Notes under the pieces: model-generated
The model's input: the letters and a program-made list of their open reading frames with translations, nothing else
Databases searched by the model: none
Told to the model about the DNA's origin: nothing
In this document: positions 17,115 through 26,044 of the stretch, piece after piece
Numbering within the stretch: position 1 is the stretch's first letter
How the letters are laid out: every line of letters begins with the position of its first letter
Program-made: the position numbers and the translations under genes
Origin: UM-FILTER-38-24 sp041663205
GTDB taxonomy: Bacteria; Patescibacteriota; Gracilibacteria; UBA1369; LOWO2-01-FULL-3
DNA: 64,000 nucleotides
Direction: 5' to 3'
Assembly: GCA_041663205.1 (NCBI GenBank)
Contig: JBAZQZ010000005.1
Coordinates: 1 to 64,000 of the forward strand

Positions 17115-18238
17115 TACATAATCATGTTACATATCCACTAAGTAAGCTTGATATGTTAATGGTAAAATCGGTTCCTGAAGGAGGAAATTGGAGAAATATT
17201 CCTGAACATATCCCATCAAAAAGGTTAGAGCAGATCAGAATATCTGGAGGAAGAACTACGCTGTATGGAAGACTACATAGAGAAAGGCCTAGCTACACAA
17301 TAACAACCTATTTTAATAGACCAGGGAATGGGACATATATACATCCCAAACAAGATCGAGTAATTAGCGCAAGAGAAGCAGCCAGATTACAATCTTTTCC
17401 AGATAACTATATATTCTATAGTTCAAAAACCTCTTTTTGCAAACAAATAGGCAACGCGGTTCCACCTCTTCTTTCATACTGTATAGCAAAAAGGATAAAA
17501 CAAATTCAAAAAGTCAAAAACGTAGTAGATTTGTTTTGTGGAGCAGGAGGACTAGGTTTAGGTTTCGAGTGGGCCGGATACAACATAGTTGTAGCAAACG
17601 ATAATTTTCCAGCAGCCTGTGAAACCTACCGAAACAATCACAAAAAAACAATTCTTATCGAAGGAGATATAACAGAAAGTACAGTAAAGGATGCTTTAAT
17701 TAACAGCATCAAAAAAAATAAGATAGACATGATAATTGGAGGACCACCATGTCAGGGTTTTTCTTATGCAGGAAAAAGATTAAAAGATGACCCTAGAAAT
17801 TTTCTCTATAAAGAATATGTTGAAATAGTAGAAAGGGTAAGGCCAAAAGTAATTTTAATTGAAAATGTAGAAGGAATATTGACCAGTGATAAAGGAAAAA
17901 CTTTTCAAGGGATAAAAACTGATTTTGAAGAATTAGGATATAAATTACATGGTAAAAAAATGCACGCAATTCAATTTGGTGTTCCACAAAAAAGAAAAAG
18001 AGTTGTAATTATAGGCGTATTGAACGGAAACCCCGAAGAATGTTTCCCCAAGGAAATACTAAAAGATGAAAGCAAATATATAACCGTTGACATGGCTATA
18101 AATAATCTGCCCACAATAGAAATGAACGGAGGTAAAGATTTAACGGAAGAGAAACTAATCACAAACAACTTTTATCAACAATTCTTGGCGGGAAAAATAC
18201 CAGTTGAAGAATATTATAAAATACTTAAATCACGATAA
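17111..18238 (+). CDS. Circularly permuted C5-cytosine DNA methyltransferase
   Basis: 375 residues with conserved blocks in rotated order. Motif IX (REAARLQSFPDNY, 88-100) and motif X (KQIGNAVPPL, 111-120) come first. Motif I (DLFCGAGGLGLGF, 140-152), motif IV GGPPCQGFS with catalytic C214, motif VI ENV (251-253) and motif VIII QKRKR follow. In the usual order IX and X are last, so the protein is permuted as in M.BssHII. The target-recognition part is then the region after motif VIII at the C-terminus plus the N-terminal 80 residues. Every catalytic motif seen is intact. It protects the strand not modified by the adenine enzyme. The 3' end overlaps the convergent endonuclease gene by 9 nt. 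Confidence 0.88.
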   Translation: MIHNHVTYPLSKLDMLMVKSVPEGGNWRNIPEHIPSKRLEQIRISGGRTTLYGRLHRERPSYTITTYFNRPGNGTYIHPKQDRVISAREAARLQSFPDNYIFYSSKTSFCKQIGNAVPPLLSYCIAKRIKQIQKVKNVVDLFCGAGGLGLGFEWAGYNIVVANDNFPAACETYRNNHKKTILIEGDITESTVKDALINSIKKNKIDMIIGGPPCQGFSYAGKRLKDDPRNFLYKEYVEIVERVRPKVILIENVEGILTSDKGKTFQGIKTDFEELGYKLHGKKMHAIQFGVPQKRKRVVIIGVLNGNPEECFPKEILKDESKYITVDMAINNLPTIEMNGGKDLTEEKLITNNFYQQFLAGKIPVEEYYKILKSR

Positions 18239-19597
18239 GTCTTCCAGCATATGAGAAAAAGATATTAGAATTTCCTTCAAAAGTTTCAAAGCTTTTGCGT
18301 AGGATTTCTTATTTTTCACAAGAGGCAATAGTTTAGCAATTCGCTTATCTATTCCCACATTCTCCCATTCTTTATGTCTACGATTAGATTTTTTCTTATA
18401 TTGTTCTAATGATTCAAACGCGATACGATAACGTCTTTCAACGTTATTATCTTGATTCTTGCCAACCTTTGGGATAGAAATAACTCTTTTATATGTCCCG
18501 TCTTTTGGATTAAATCCCTCAAATCTATGATCAAAATAAGAATATTGTGGGTTCAAAAATTGGCATAGAAATTCTCTCCCATCATTTTGATCTATAATGG
18601 CAAACAATGTTAATACCCAATGCAAATTCTTTTTCATAATTTTACTTAACTTCAATGCATCAGCATTAGTTTTAACTTTTGCTTTTAATAAGTCCCATAT
18701 ATATCTAGAATGCCACGAAATAACTTGATCTCCATTCTTTTCATCTCGAAGTAAAGTTTGTATATCTGATAAACCCATCCTGTTGTTTTTGGCAGAATTA
18801 GCCCCTCTTGTCATGGGTTGGAATTTTGGTCGATGAGAAAATCCGAGAGAAATAGGTCCAATATGATCAGCACTTACACCAAAATTACTAAATTGAGCCA
18901 TTAACCTATCGGCCTTTTTCCAATCGCCATCGCTCCAGAATTCATAAACACGTCTGTCTTGATTATAACGACTAAGATTAGATTTATGACGACCTTTGTC
19001 CGACGCTGCTCTACAACAATTCCCGTCAGAATGAAACCCATCAAAACGATCAGGAGAATTACTCATTACCCCCGGAGATAAGTATGCCTTATTACATCGT
19101 TCAACTATTTCTTTTTCCAAATACAATTTAAGACCGTTCTTGTTTTTAATTTTTATAAAATCAATTTCGAAAATTTTCAGAAAATTCTTAATATCCTCCG
19201 ATGTTTTGATGAAAGTGTCAACAATATCAAAAATGGTCAGAGTATACGGTAAAATCCTCACTTTAAAACTTTTATAAAATTTACTTATAAAGCGCCTGTT
19301 CGGATAGCCATAATTAATGCTTAAAACCTTTCCGCAAATCTGACACACATGCATCTTTGTAGGATGAATTTCCCTGGCTACAACGGCATAACACCCTGCG
19401 CCTATTTTTATACCAAGTTCCAAACATTTTTTGTTCCACCAATCTCTCCTTTTTTGTCCATTTTCTGATTTCCCTGTAACGACCCAATTTACCTGCCCAT
19501 TTGCAGCCCTCGTGAAAAACAAACCTTTATAATTAGGATTATTTACAATAAATTCAATATATTTGATGAAATTCGGATGCCAAGGTCTTTGCGACAT
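18230..19597 (-). CDS. Type IIS restriction endonuclease, Eco31I-like HNH family
   Basis: 455 residues from ATG 19597 (MSQRPWHPN); the longer reading frame overlaps the promoter. A zinc-knuckle CQICGK lies at 85-90. The HNH core has D244-H245 and N267. As I recall, Eco31I uses D311, H312 and N334, giving the same 23-residue spacing, with H312 as general base. Together with an adenine and a cytosine methyltransferase next door this strongly suggests the Alw26I/Eco31I/Esp3I group, which cut outside asymmetric (G)GTCTC-type sites. The actual recognition site here is unknown. It is transcribed toward the methyltransferases from its own promoter, so nuclease and methylases are controlled separately. 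Confidence 0.82.
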   Translation of the reverse strand: MSQRPWHPNFIKYIEFIVNNPNYKGLFFTRAANGQVNWVVTGKSENGQKRRDWWNKKCLELGIKIGAGCYAVVAREIHPTKMHVCQICGKVLSINYGYPNRRFISKFYKSFKVRILPYTLTIFDIVDTFIKTSEDIKNFLKIFEIDFIKIKNKNGLKLYLEKEIVERCNKAYLSPGVMSNSPDRFDGFHSDGNCCRAASDKGRHKSNLSRYNQDRRVYEFWSDGDWKKADRLMAQFSNFGVSADHIGPISLGFSHRPKFQPMTRGANSAKNNRMGLSDIQTLLRDEKNGDQVISWHSRYIWDLLKAKVKTNADALKLSKIMKKNLHWVLTLFAIIDQNDGREFLCQFLNPQYSYFDHRFEGFNPKDGTYKRVISIPKVGKNQDNNVERRYRIAFESLEQYKKKSNRRHKEWENVGIDKRIAKLLPLVKNKKSYAKALKLLKEILISFSHMLEDLS

Positions 19598-19622
19598 AGA
19601 AAAAAAATTACAAGCAAACGCA

Positions 19623-19651
19623 AGAATAATACAAAACACGCACTAGGTCAA
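19623..19651 (-). promoter_or_regulatory. Promoter for the endonuclease gene
   Basis: Minus strand: TTGACC (19646-19651), 17-nt spacer, TATTCT (19623-19628), 26 nt before the ATG at 19597. Confidence 0.55.
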
Positions 19652-19682
19652 CAGCAACACGCCAATACCCCCCACAAAGGAA

Positions 19683-19706
19683 AAAGCCTCCCGTTGCCGG
19701 AAGGCT
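19683..19706 (-). terminator. Rho-independent terminator of the SLH gene
   Basis: Minus strand: AGCCTTCCG, GCAA tetraloop, CGGGAGGCT, then TTTTTCC. It separates the SLH gene (ends 19768) from the endonuclease promoter. Confidence 0.75.
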
Positions 19707-19767
19707 CTTTCCCCCTCATTCCTATGAAAAATGTCTAATCGTATATCGTGGTAAGGTCTCTCTTGAA

Positions 19768-22239
19768 TCAGTCAACTTCCAAATAATCTTCTGCGTTTTC
19801 TGTCATAAGTCCTGCTTTGTGCATTCTGTAAAGGACCAACGCAACTTCTCCTCTTTCTACTTCCTGTGAAGGATGTAGGTAAACTTTTCCGTCAGTTGAG
19901 TATGTGTTGTAAAGGTCGTAGCTGAATGCAGCGTTTGCATATTCGTAGAACCAAGATGTTTCTGAGTTATCAGCATATCCACATCCATACATAGGATCGC
20001 ATTTTGTGTAATCCATTGGTGGATAGTAGTAACCGTTTGTGAATTCATATCCTGTGAATTGTTTGCTTGCTTCAAGTACGAATTTTAGTAATTCAACTCT
20101 TGTAACATTGTTTTCTAGTCTTGCTTCTGTTCCATTGTTGTATCCTTCAAGCATTCCGTAGAATTGAGCAGTTCTTGCAAATGTCATGTACCATGCGTTT
20201 GCATCAACGTCATTGAATCCAAGATCTGATCCTGTTGTAGGAAGAAGATCGATATCGAATGCGTTTAGAACAACCTTAAGAACTTCAGCTCTGTTGATTT
20301 TCTTATAAGGTTTGAAGCTTCCATCAGCATATCCTGAGAATATTCCGTTTTCTGAAACCCATGTCAATGCTTCACAAAGTTCGCTAGAGTTGTCAACCAT
20401 GTCAGAATAGAATTCTCCGCATGCCGCTTCTGTTCCTGGAACAACCGGTGTAGGTTCTACCGGAGTAGGATTAACTGGTGTAGGTTCAACAGGAGTAACG
20501 ATAACTTCTTCCCCTCCGAAATATCCTGTATTTCCGACAATGAATATTCCGACCTCAGTGTCTTTTGAATTTCCTGAAGTTGCTTTAGAGATAAGCTTGT
20601 AAGAGTAAACTCCGTCTTTCAAAACTTTGTTGTTTGTATCAAGACCGTTCCAGAATACTTCGTTGTATCCTGCAGTTTGCTTTGCATAGTCTAGAAGTTC
20701 AGCTTTTGCTTTTCCGCCTGCTGTTGTTCCTTCATAAACCGCTAGGAAAACTTCTGCGTCTGTATCAAGAGTGTATCCGAAAGTTCTTCCCATTCCTTTT
20801 TCTAGAGATGCAGGAGCTGCGAAGTCAGCAGTGATGTTTGAAGCTTTGCTTGATGCAGTGTCTTCAGCAACATCGAATTCCACCCATTTTGTATCAAGAA
20901 CTTTATCGTCAGTTGAGTTAACGGCTGTGATCTTGAAAGACCAGTTATTGCCGTAGTCAACTTCGTCTCCGTCTTTGTCGTATCCGTCAAATGATACTGC
21001 GTACCATTTGTTTTTCTTCATTGTTTCATCTTCAACAAGAGTAACTTCTTTCTTTCCGTCTTTGAAAGCTTCAACTGTTACAACAGCTGAATTATCAACC
21101 TTGAAAAGTAGAGTTGTAGCTTCGTATTCAGCAGGATCAAAAGATGATTTTGTTACATATGTATCACCTTTGATTGTAGGCTTTGAGTAATCGACAGTTA
21201 CAGATTCTGAAACTTTGCTTCCGTCAGCTCTGACTGTGATAGTCCATGTTCCGTTGCTTACGAAGTCTCCGTCGTCGTCAGTTCCGTCCCAAACTTCTGT
21301 GTAATCTCCGTCGTCAGCACCTTGGTCGTCAAGAATTTCAACGACTTTATTTCCGCTTTTAGCTTCAATAGAAAGGTATTTGGCGTCAGATAGAAGTTCG
21401 AATTCGATATTCAATTCACCGTCTTTTGCAGGATCCCATGTTTTTTCAGGATCAAGAGTAAGATCGCTGATAGTTCCGCTGCTGACAGCGGCAACAGTCT
21501 TAACTTCCAAAGAAAGTGTATATGTATTTTCACCGGAATCATTCTTTGCGGAAACGTAAACTGTGTAAGTTCCGTCTGCAACAACTGCACCTTTCAAATC
21601 TTTACCGTCCCAAAGCATTGAGTGAGATTCTGTGCTTACATAGTATTTAGTTCCGTCGTATCCGTCGAATGTCTTAACAAGTGTAGTACCATTCTTAATC
21701 TGAACTTTAACGTATGCGTCTTTATCAACATTGAAAGAAACTTCGCTTTTCTCGTTTCCTTTTGCTGAGAAAGTCAAAGGGTCAGCTGTAAGGTCGGTAA
21801 CCACAGGAGTAGGACCTGTCGTAACAACTGTCGGGTCATTATCAATGTAAACTTTTACAGTATCAGAATCCAGGTTAGCCTCGATTTTAACAGTGTACTC
21901 ACCGTTTGGGTAAGTCATGCCATTTGCCGCCTTTCCAGACCAAGTATATGTAATACCAGAGGCAACATTAGTAGGTACTAAACCATCTACGGCAACACCC
22001 TTGCTATCCAAAAGGTAGCTTAGGTTTACCCCTTTACTGTCCCAGACAGTCGCAGTAACATTGTAAGCCGCCGCAGTTCCTACTAAATCGTAAGAAACTT
22101 TAACAGACTCACCACTTGCAGGTTTGAAAGTGTTTGCAACAGCTTTCATGTTGTTAACACCTGCACCTGCCGCGAATGCAACCATGTTAGCACTTGCGAT
22201 CGCAAGGACAACCACGGTAGCTAGAAACTTTTTCCACAT
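19768..22239 (-). CDS. S-layer-type protein with FlgD-Ig repeats and three SLH domains
   Basis: 823 residues from ATG 22239. The start gives a clear signal peptide, MWKKFLATVVVLAIASA... cut near VAFA. The body has about five FlgD-like Ig repeats, each with a WDGKDxxGxxVxDGTYTV-type core. A Pro-rich linker of EPTPV repeats precedes three SLH domains (IFSGYADGSFKPYKKINRAEVLKVVL is the first). The promoter is strong and followed by a 50-nt leader. It is a paralogue of the next gene (22336-25551) and of 42368-44413; any of the three could be the main S-layer protein. Extracellular, attached to cell-wall polymer through SLH. Confidence 0.88.
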   Translation of the reverse strand: MWKKFLATVVVLAIASANMVAFAAGAGVNNMKAVANTFKPASGESVKVSYDLVGTAAAYNVTATVWDSKGVNLSYLLDSKGVAVDGLVPTNVASGITYTWSGKAANGMTYPNGEYTVKIEANLDSDTVKVYIDNDPTVVTTGPTPVVTDLTADPLTFSAKGNEKSEVSFNVDKDAYVKVQIKNGTTLVKTFDGYDGTKYYVSTESHSMLWDGKDLKGAVVADGTYTVYVSAKNDSGENTYTLSLEVKTVAAVSSGTISDLTLDPEKTWDPAKDGELNIEFELLSDAKYLSIEAKSGNKVVEILDDQGADDGDYTEVWDGTDDDGDFVSNGTWTITVRADGSKVSESVTVDYSKPTIKGDTYVTKSSFDPAEYEATTLLFKVDNSAVVTVEAFKDGKKEVTLVEDETMKKNKWYAVSFDGYDKDGDEVDYGNNWSFKITAVNSTDDKVLDTKWVEFDVAEDTASSKASNITADFAAPASLEKGMGRTFGYTLDTDAEVFLAVYEGTTAGGKAKAELLDYAKQTAGYNEVFWNGLDTNNKVLKDGVYSYKLISKATSGNSKDTEVGIFIVGNTGYFGGEEVIVTPVEPTPVNPTPVEPTPVVPGTEAACGEFYSDMVDNSSELCEALTWVSENGIFSGYADGSFKPYKKINRAEVLKVVLNAFDIDLLPTTGSDLGFNDVDANAWYMTFARTAQFYGMLEGYNNGTEARLENNVTRVELLKFVLEASKQFTGYEFTNGYYYPPMDYTKCDPMYGCGYADNSETSWFYEYANAAFSYDLYNTYSTDGKVYLHPSQEVERGEVALVLYRMHKAGLMTENAEDYLEVD

Positions 22240-22294
22240 AGATATATGGGTTAAATATATATTGTTATTTCTTGTTTTTGATGACAAGGGAGTA

Positions 22295-22322
22295 ATCATA
22301 CTCATAATAAAAAATTTGTCAA
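22295..22322 (-). promoter_or_regulatory. Promoter for the S-layer-type gene
   Basis: Minus strand: TTGACA (22317-22322), 16-nt spacer, TATGAT (22295-22300). The 15 nt ending at the ATG match ACCCAnATATCTATG, also seen at 42356-42370. Confidence 0.65.
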
Positions 22323-22335
22323 GTATATTTATAAA

Positions 22336-25300
22336 TTATTTCATTATTCTGTAAAGAACCTGCGCAACTTCTCCACGAGACATAAGGTTTGAAGGATACA
22401 AATTTGTTCCGTCAAACAGTCCGAGTTTGCGTGCCAAAGCCGCATATGCCTCATACCATACTCCCGCTTTTACGTCAGAATAATTTGATCCGTTAGGGGA
22501 GAATGAACGACCGGCGGCCTTCGCTGTTTCAAATATGAATTTTAAAGCCTCGGCTCTATTTATAACCGCGTCAGGTCTTGCAGTTCCCTTGCCGCTGTCT
22601 CCTGAGAAAATAGATTTATTCTTGGCTGTCCTTATATATTTCATATACCAAGATCCTTTTACCACGTCTTTAAATCCAAGTGTTGTTCCGTCGTCAGCCT
22701 CCAAAGAAAGGCCGAAAGCTTCGACAACAACTTTCAAAAGTTCAACTCTGTTAATAGTCTGGAAAGGTTTGAATGATCCATCGGAGTATCCGCTGAATAC
22801 ACCATTTTCATATGCCCAGTCGATTGCATCACAATATTGATTTGTGCTGTTTACGTCGCTGAATCCTCCGCAATCTTTTGTCGTGACAACAGGTGTAGGA
22901 GTAGGTTCAATAGGAGTAACAGGAGTAACAACAGGCTCCGTATTTCCACCCGTAACAATTGTTACATTTGAGTTTACTCCGCTTGAAGAAGATGAAGAGC
23001 CGCTTGAAGAAGAACCTGAGCTGATATTTCCGACAGTTCCGACAATAAACATTCCGGTTTCTGTCTCAGTGCTCTTGTCTTTTGAAACTATCTTATAAGT
23101 ATAATAATCTTTTGAAAGAGTATTTCCGTTTTTATCTTTTCCGTTCCACAAAAGTTCTTGATGTCCGCCCTGCATATCTTGAACGTTATCCAAAAGTGTT
23201 GCAACAACGGATCCTGTAGAGCTTTTTCCTTTGTGGATAGTTACGGTAACATCCGCTGTATCCTCAAGATCGAAACCAAGTGTCATTTCGCTTGTGCCGT
23301 TTGTAACAACTGGAGAAATAAAGTCGTTCGTTACATTTGATTTGCTGCTTGAATCCGTATCTTCCGCAAGATCAACAGTGATTTTTTCGCTGTCGTAAAC
23401 AGAGTCATTCACTAGATTTTTTGCAACAAGTTTGACTGAAACGGTATCATTATAGTCATAGCTTCCTCCGTCCCATTCAACTGCATACCAAGTATTTTTA
23501 ACAATTTCCATATCTTCTTCGATAGTATCGTCCTCAGACGCGCCTTCCATTACAACAAGATCAACTTTCGCGTCATCTTTCAATCTGAAAAGAACGTTTG
23601 TTGTTTCTCCCATCTCGTTATCAATTTTATCTTTTGATATGTACAAATCTGAAATTTCAGGCTTGTCATATTCAACAGTAATTGATTTTACGGCTGTAAG
23701 AATCGTAGTTCCTTTCTTCGATTCAAATGTGATATTCCAGTCTCCTGCATCCACATAATCCCCGTTATCATCGGTCCCGTCCCAAGTGATTTCCAAATTG
23801 CTTTCCTGATCGATTGAAGACTCATTGTAAAGTTCAACGGATGTTGTTGGCCCTGTTGCGGTAATTTTAAGAGAATCAAGATCAACATCGACATCGAATT
23901 GGACTTTCAATTCTTCATCGTCAGCCGGCTGAAATTTGGAAGAAGGGCTTACTGAAACGTCGTCTATGTGTGCATTGCTTGAAGAAGCGCTTCCTTTTGA
24001 ATTGTTTACGGCGATATCTTTTGATTCCGTGACAACACCATACTCATTTGTGGCGATGATGACAGCTTTATATGTTCCGACGGCGACATAAGTGTCGGAA
24101 TTGTCTTTCCCGTTCCATGCGACGGAATTATTTTGATTTTCGCTGAAAGGTCCGTCATAGTCGTAGTCGCTGTAAGTTCGGATCGCGGTCCCTGCGGAAT
24201 TTCGAATTTGAAAAGTGATATTTGCCGACTTTGTATTCCTGAAAGAAATGGTTGAAGATTCAAAATCCGGGTCAAAAGTGGCTAGTGACACGGAAACATT
24301 GTCCAAAATAGGTCTGTTTGAATCGCTGTAAGTTACTGTAATATCTTTAGAAGAGGTAAGATCCGGGGACATTCCGGCTTTCTTAGCTGTGAATGATGCG
24401 GTATATACTCCCGGCTCAACAAGACGTCCGGAATATTTTCCGTCCCACTGAAAAATACCTGAAGTTTTCTCGGCGGTTGTAGATGCTGTAAAAGTCTTAA
24501 CAACAGTATTCAATGAGTTTTTGATTTCGACTTGAACCGAGTCAGCCGCGGCTGAAAGCCCGTAAGACGCTTTCAAAATCTCATGTTTTCCACTTGTTGA
24601 AGGATCAAAAACTGTCGGAGTTGAAGTCGTAACATCATTCAAAGTTGAAACAACCGCATAAGGAGTCGTAAATGAAAGAGCGGATGTTGCGGGAGCATTG
24701 ACAACAATAGAAAAGCCACGATTATCAAGCTCCTCTCCGGTAGGGGTCTTTCTTGTTGTTGCCATCACGTCATATTCCTTATTAGGCAAAACATTTCCAC
24801 TTGAATCTTTCCCGTCCCAAGCAAGCCCTGTGAAAGCACAAGGAGGAGTGACAATAGCCGGTGTCGTTTTTAAATAATTTCCGGCTGTCAAAAGACAATT
24901 ATCAAGAATGGTTTTCTTTGAAACAAAACCGGTAGAACCCCACTCTCCAACTCTTAAAGTCACATATCCGTCTCCGACAAGAGTGAAAGAAATGTCTGAA
25001 GTTTGAGTATAAGGATCAAAAGTGTACAAGGAAGCCGCAATAGTTTTTATATAAATGTTCGGATAAACGCCAAAATAACGCACTGAATCGTCATAGTATT
25101 TTGGAGTTCCGACATAAACTCTGACATTATAATCTCCATCAGGACATACGGCTCCGGCCGTACCGCAAACACTTTTGGCATCCGCTGTATCATCTATGGA
25201 TTTTCCATCCCAGGTCAAACTCCCCAACGCGGTTGTCAATAGCTCAAGAGTCCCACTTTTAGTCAAATCCCATGATGGATATAAAGTTTTAATAACTTTA

Positions 25301-25551
25301 TTATCTTTTATTAATTCAACAACTCCGGAAGAACTCGATAATTCTGCAAGAAAATTGGTTGAATCAAGGATTACCTTAACGTTCAAAATTTTCCCCTTGC
25401 TTGGTTCAAAATAATATAAATCTTCGTCATCGACGGTAAGACTTATTTGATAGACCAAGTTCTTTTGGACTGGAACTAACGCAAAAACAGATGGCATGCT
25501 CATCGCAACCACCAAAATGGCACACAGGCCGGATAAAATTTTCTTTAACAT
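22336..25551 (-). CDS. Large SLH surface protein with FlgD-Ig repeats
   Basis: 1071 residues. Signal peptide MLKKILSGLCAILVVAMSM, cut near SVFA. About seven FlgD/Ig-like repeats with a repeated WDGKD core, then Ser/Gly-rich (SSGSSSSSSG) and Pro/Thr-rich linkers and three C-terminal SLH domains. It is a longer paralogue of the protein at 19768-22239; the two sit head to tail with about 96 nt between and separate promoters. Probable S-layer or adhesin component at the cell surface. Confidence 0.87.
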   Translation of the reverse strand: MLKKILSGLCAILVVAMSMPSVFALVPVQKNLVYQISLTVDDEDLYYFEPSKGKILNVKVILDSTNFLAELSSSSGVVELIKDNKVIKTLYPSWDLTKSGTLELLTTALGSLTWDGKSIDDTADAKSVCGTAGAVCPDGDYNVRVYVGTPKYYDDSVRYFGVYPNIYIKTIAASLYTFDPYTQTSDISFTLVGDGYVTLRVGEWGSTGFVSKKTILDNCLLTAGNYLKTTPAIVTPPCAFTGLAWDGKDSSGNVLPNKEYDVMATTRKTPTGEELDNRGFSIVVNAPATSALSFTTPYAVVSTLNDVTTSTPTVFDPSTSGKHEILKASYGLSAAADSVQVEIKNSLNTVVKTFTASTTAEKTSGIFQWDGKYSGRLVEPGVYTASFTAKKAGMSPDLTSSKDITVTYSDSNRPILDNVSVSLATFDPDFESSTISFRNTKSANITFQIRNSAGTAIRTYSDYDYDGPFSENQNNSVAWNGKDNSDTYVAVGTYKAVIIATNEYGVVTESKDIAVNNSKGSASSSNAHIDDVSVSPSSKFQPADDEELKVQFDVDVDLDSLKITATGPTTSVELYNESSIDQESNLEITWDGTDDNGDYVDAGDWNITFESKKGTTILTAVKSITVEYDKPEISDLYISKDKIDNEMGETTNVLFRLKDDAKVDLVVMEGASEDDTIEEDMEIVKNTWYAVEWDGGSYDYNDTVSVKLVAKNLVNDSVYDSEKITVDLAEDTDSSSKSNVTNDFISPVVTNGTSEMTLGFDLEDTADVTVTIHKGKSSTGSVVATLLDNVQDMQGGHQELLWNGKDKNGNTLSKDYYTYKIVSKDKSTETETGMFIVGTVGNISSGSSSSGSSSSSSGVNSNVTIVTGGNTEPVVTPVTPIEPTPTPVVTTKDCGGFSDVNSTNQYCDAIDWAYENGVFSGYSDGSFKPFQTINRVELLKVVVEAFGLSLEADDGTTLGFKDVVKGSWYMKYIRTAKNKSIFSGDSGKGTARPDAVINRAEALKFIFETAKAAGRSFSPNGSNYSDVKAGVWYEAYAALARKLGLFDGTNLYPSNLMSRGEVAQVLYRIMK

Positions 25552-25585
25552 ATATCCTGATAGTTAAAAATTAAAACAGGAAGCC

Positions 25586-25615
25586 ATACTACATAACATC
25601 CATAGACTTAGTCAA
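25586..25615 (-). promoter_or_regulatory. Promoter for the large SLH gene
   Basis: Minus strand: TTGACT (25610-25615), 18-nt spacer, TAGTAT (25586-25591). Confidence 0.55.
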
Positions 25616-25651
25616 TAGCATTTTTGAAAAAAGGCAAAATCGTAAGATTTT

Positions 25652-26035
25652 TCATCTCTTGTTGTCCACCCAATGCTTACGGGCTTTATCCAACTCCATT
25701 TTAGCTTTTTTAGCGAGGAGAATAATCCTCTCCCAAAGAGCACTTTTCAGGAAAGCTTCATTCATTTTTTTGTCAGACATTACGTCGTCTGTAACAGCAT
25801 CAAGAGCCAGGTAAACTTCATTTAATGCAGAAAATAACTTTTGATTAAAAAGTACTTCAGGCAATTTCAAGAAACCTTCAAAATCACTATCGTCGAATAG
25901 TACACACGTTGCTTCATCAAGAGATGAAACTTCTGGTCCATCTCCATGAATCCAGACACGAATCTGGAAATCTAAATCAGAAAATGTTTCTAGCGATTCG
26001 CTAACGTTTTCCGCCCATATAAATAAAGACATCAT
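25652..26035 (-). CDS. Candidate immunity protein for the Rhs toxin
   Basis: 127 residues, acidic, cytoplasmic, no signal peptide. I do not recognise its family. The start may be the first or second Met (26035 or 26032). It begins 9 nt after the stop of the 2184-aa Rhs protein, exactly where immunity genes of polymorphic toxins sit, and its size and acidic charge (clusters such as DDSDFEGF) fit binding a basic toxin tip. Function is inferred from position only. Confidence 0.55.
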   Translation of the reverse strand: MMSLFIWAENVSESLETFSDLDFQIRVWIHGDGPEVSSLDEATCVLFDDSDFEGFLKLPEVLFNQKLFSALNEVYLALDAVTDDVMSDKKMNEAFLKSALWERIILLAKKAKMELDKARKHWVDNKR

Positions 26036-26044
26036 ATAAAAAAA

